From the NCBI GenBank assembly GCA_963681505.1, contig OY811976.1, forward strand, positions 3,639,588 through 3,703,587: DNA of 64,000 nucleotides. The letters are read 5' to 3'. Origin of the DNA: Eunapius fragilis (lineage: Eukaryota; Porifera; Demospongiae; Spongillida; Spongillidae). Shown one piece after another: positions 62,410-64,000 of the stretch. Positions within the stretch are counted from its first letter, which is position 1; each line of letters begins with the position of its first letter. Below the pieces are notes generated by a model. The model saw only the letters and a program-made list of their open reading frames with translations. It did not search any database and was not told the origin of the DNA. A program made the position numbers and the translations under genes.

Positions 62410-63602
62410 TGTAGTACACATTACAGTATAGATGTACGCAGTACGGCAAGCGTACGTACGTATATGGCTGCGGAACACTACTTCCACATGCGGAAATGCT
62501 CACCTTCTATCGCCTTTAAGGTGATAGGGTACCCTCCTGGAATTTGAAAAAAAATCATACTAGCTTGTAGCCTGAGAGCATCTTAGAGGACCGTATCATT
62601 TTGACAGTTATTAGATGAGCAGTAAAAATGGTACAAATATTCTAAGAACAAAACTTTATAATTGGTTTGTTGAAAACTGTAGTGCTTAAAAATCACCAAA
62701 TTTGGAGGATAAATATGAAATAATATCTTCTTTCGTTTGGTGCATTCGTTTCGAAACAGAGCAGTAGGTTTGTGCCAAAGCTTATACTAACCATCGTTTC
62801 AGGGTGAAATAATTAGGATACTCATGGATTACTCATGCTGGGCATTCCAGAACAGCTACTTTATCGTGATTACACGTTCTTCATTACTTAATTGTCCTTT
62901 TGGTGCATCGATAACGTTACTACCCTTTTCCACAAATGTACAGCAATTTTTTACAAAGTTACGCATCCCTGGACGCCATATTTGTACCTTGAAATTGAAA
63001 TGTTATTAATAGATAGATTTTCGGTTTTCGGCTATTTAGAAAAAAGTAACTTATTTTGAAAACAAGGACAAGATATTTTCCTACACGTACGCTATTCTTG
63101 GTGCTTAGCTCCTATCATAATAATATGCTCATCACTTGATCATAAGGTCTGTTGTCCTGAATGTGCAGGAAAAAGAGCGTTCGTATTTCAAGGTGCTCGT
63201 AAAACAAGCGGTGCTAGTGTTTCTGCGCGTTATTGAAATGCTATCAAGGTGGCATATCTTAAACAATAAGGAGGATTCTCTCAGAATTATATACGGTACT
63301 TGAACAGAACTACCAATTGTTGATGACGTATTTTAATAATTCAGACCCCAAAATACATGGCGGACTCAAACTGCGCATGCGTGCGCGAATTACAAGATGG
63401 CGGATGCCAAAGTTTAAGGCATTGCGCTCGGTTAAATACGTTACTTATCCAAATGATATCAAGGTGGCATATCTTAAACAATAAGGTGGATCTTACCAAC
63501 TTTTTTTCCAAAAAAACCACGTTATGGGTACTACTACCTTAATTCTTCCGTACGTCTCATGCTTGTTTGTATCGCGATATGAGCAAATAAATACCATGCA
63601 CA
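62410..63602 (+). mobile_element. 3' LTR of third copy, split by an insertion
   Basis: LTR pieces are 62410-62491 and 63530-63602. The interruption (62492-63529, ~1.04 kb) is absent from both arms. The inserted block contains a direct repeat of GGTGGCATATCTTAAACAAT (63250 and 63464), no clear TIR and a 61-codon frame of no recognised type. Confidence 0.6.
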
Positions 63603-64000
63603 ATATATTGCCTATTGCAAAATAGGAGAATGTGAATGAACGGGAAAGTTGATGGTATAATGTTGTGGGAGATAGAAATATATATGGTTTTCAAAGGACA
63701 GGAACATGAAAAGTCCAACCGGATATGTATTCAACATTAATAATGCACAATTTTATATCTCATTAAAGTATGGTTGCAAATGTCATAAACCTTCCATCGG
63801 TGTTGCTGCAAGAGGTCTTAGCAACCTATACACTGACATGCACATGCACATAATGAAAACATTTACACATGCAAAATATAGGCTTTAGTCTCACTGGATA
63901 TAGTTAGCAGAATATTATTCTCATTCAGCCTTGTTCTCTCCGTTATAGACAGCATTTGCTGAATTATTAAGAAACCTTAATAAATATAATCATGGAAATT

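Larger units (their letters stand above)
60578..64000 (+). repeat. Third partial copy of the arm sequence
   Basis: 60578-61005 matches 13030-13407 and 43790-43380. 61028-62216 matches the hairpin element and gypsy integrase of arm 2. 62410-63602 is the LTR (interrupted). 63541-64000 matches 16190-16650 and 41180-40790. Orientation is as arm 1, but content (hairpin MITE and upstream integrase present) is nearer to arm 2. The window ends ~200 bp before the position where the receptor tail exon would begin. Confidence 0.88.

Overview
This window is nuclear DNA from a eukaryote, almost certainly an invertebrate animal. The evidence is GT-AG introns (several only 51 bp), TATA boxes, long (CA)n/(TG)n runs, poly-G/poly-C tracts, and degenerate LINE, Ty3/gypsy, hAT, Mutator-like, Ginger-like and Helitron-like elements. 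A 200-base run of N marks an assembly gap. A sponge or another early-branching animal is my best guess, from compact introns and the style of the repeats, but nothing here proves it. There are no operons, CRISPR arrays or prokaryotic genes.

Layout. 1-6.6 kb: the tail of an earlier LINE copy, a two-exon gene for a small secreted protein (1100-1459), the gap, then three LINE copies head to tail (A 1743-4462, B 4466-4860, C 4861-6600). 6.62-52.12 kb: one giant inverted repeat. Arm 1 (6621-28550) and arm 2 (29145-52120) are reverse-complement copies, roughly 90% alike where I aligned them by eye, around a 594-bp spacer. From the outer ends inward, each arm holds a LINE copy with a 5' inversion (copy D), a small secreted-protein gene, a gypsy integrase remnant with an LTR, a multi-exon gene for an Ig-like single-pass membrane receptor, and degenerate reverse-transcriptase repeats near the centre. 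Each arm also has private insertions: arm 1 a RecQ-bearing TIR element and two unmatched blocks, arm 2 three Helitron-like insertions, one carrying two repeat-protein ORFs.

52.2-60.5 kb: a 6.7-kb hAT transposon (53238-59924) with perfect 8-bp target duplications and at least six recognisable exons. Its BED-finger exon is split by a nest of other elements: an integrase/ULP-protease/PHD element, inside which sits a second element with a RecQ helicase fragment. 60.58-64 kb: a third partial copy of the arm sequence, in arm-1 orientation, running off the window edge.

The most biologically interesting content is the duplicated receptor: signal peptide, glycosylated Ig-like ectodomain, symmetrical 45-bp phase-1 linker exons, a transmembrane exon and a 153-codon tail. 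It is preserved in both arms, yet differs mostly by amino-acid-changing substitutions. Its place in a locus of inverted and repeated segments suggests a fast-evolving receptor cluster. A recognition or immune role is only a hypothesis.
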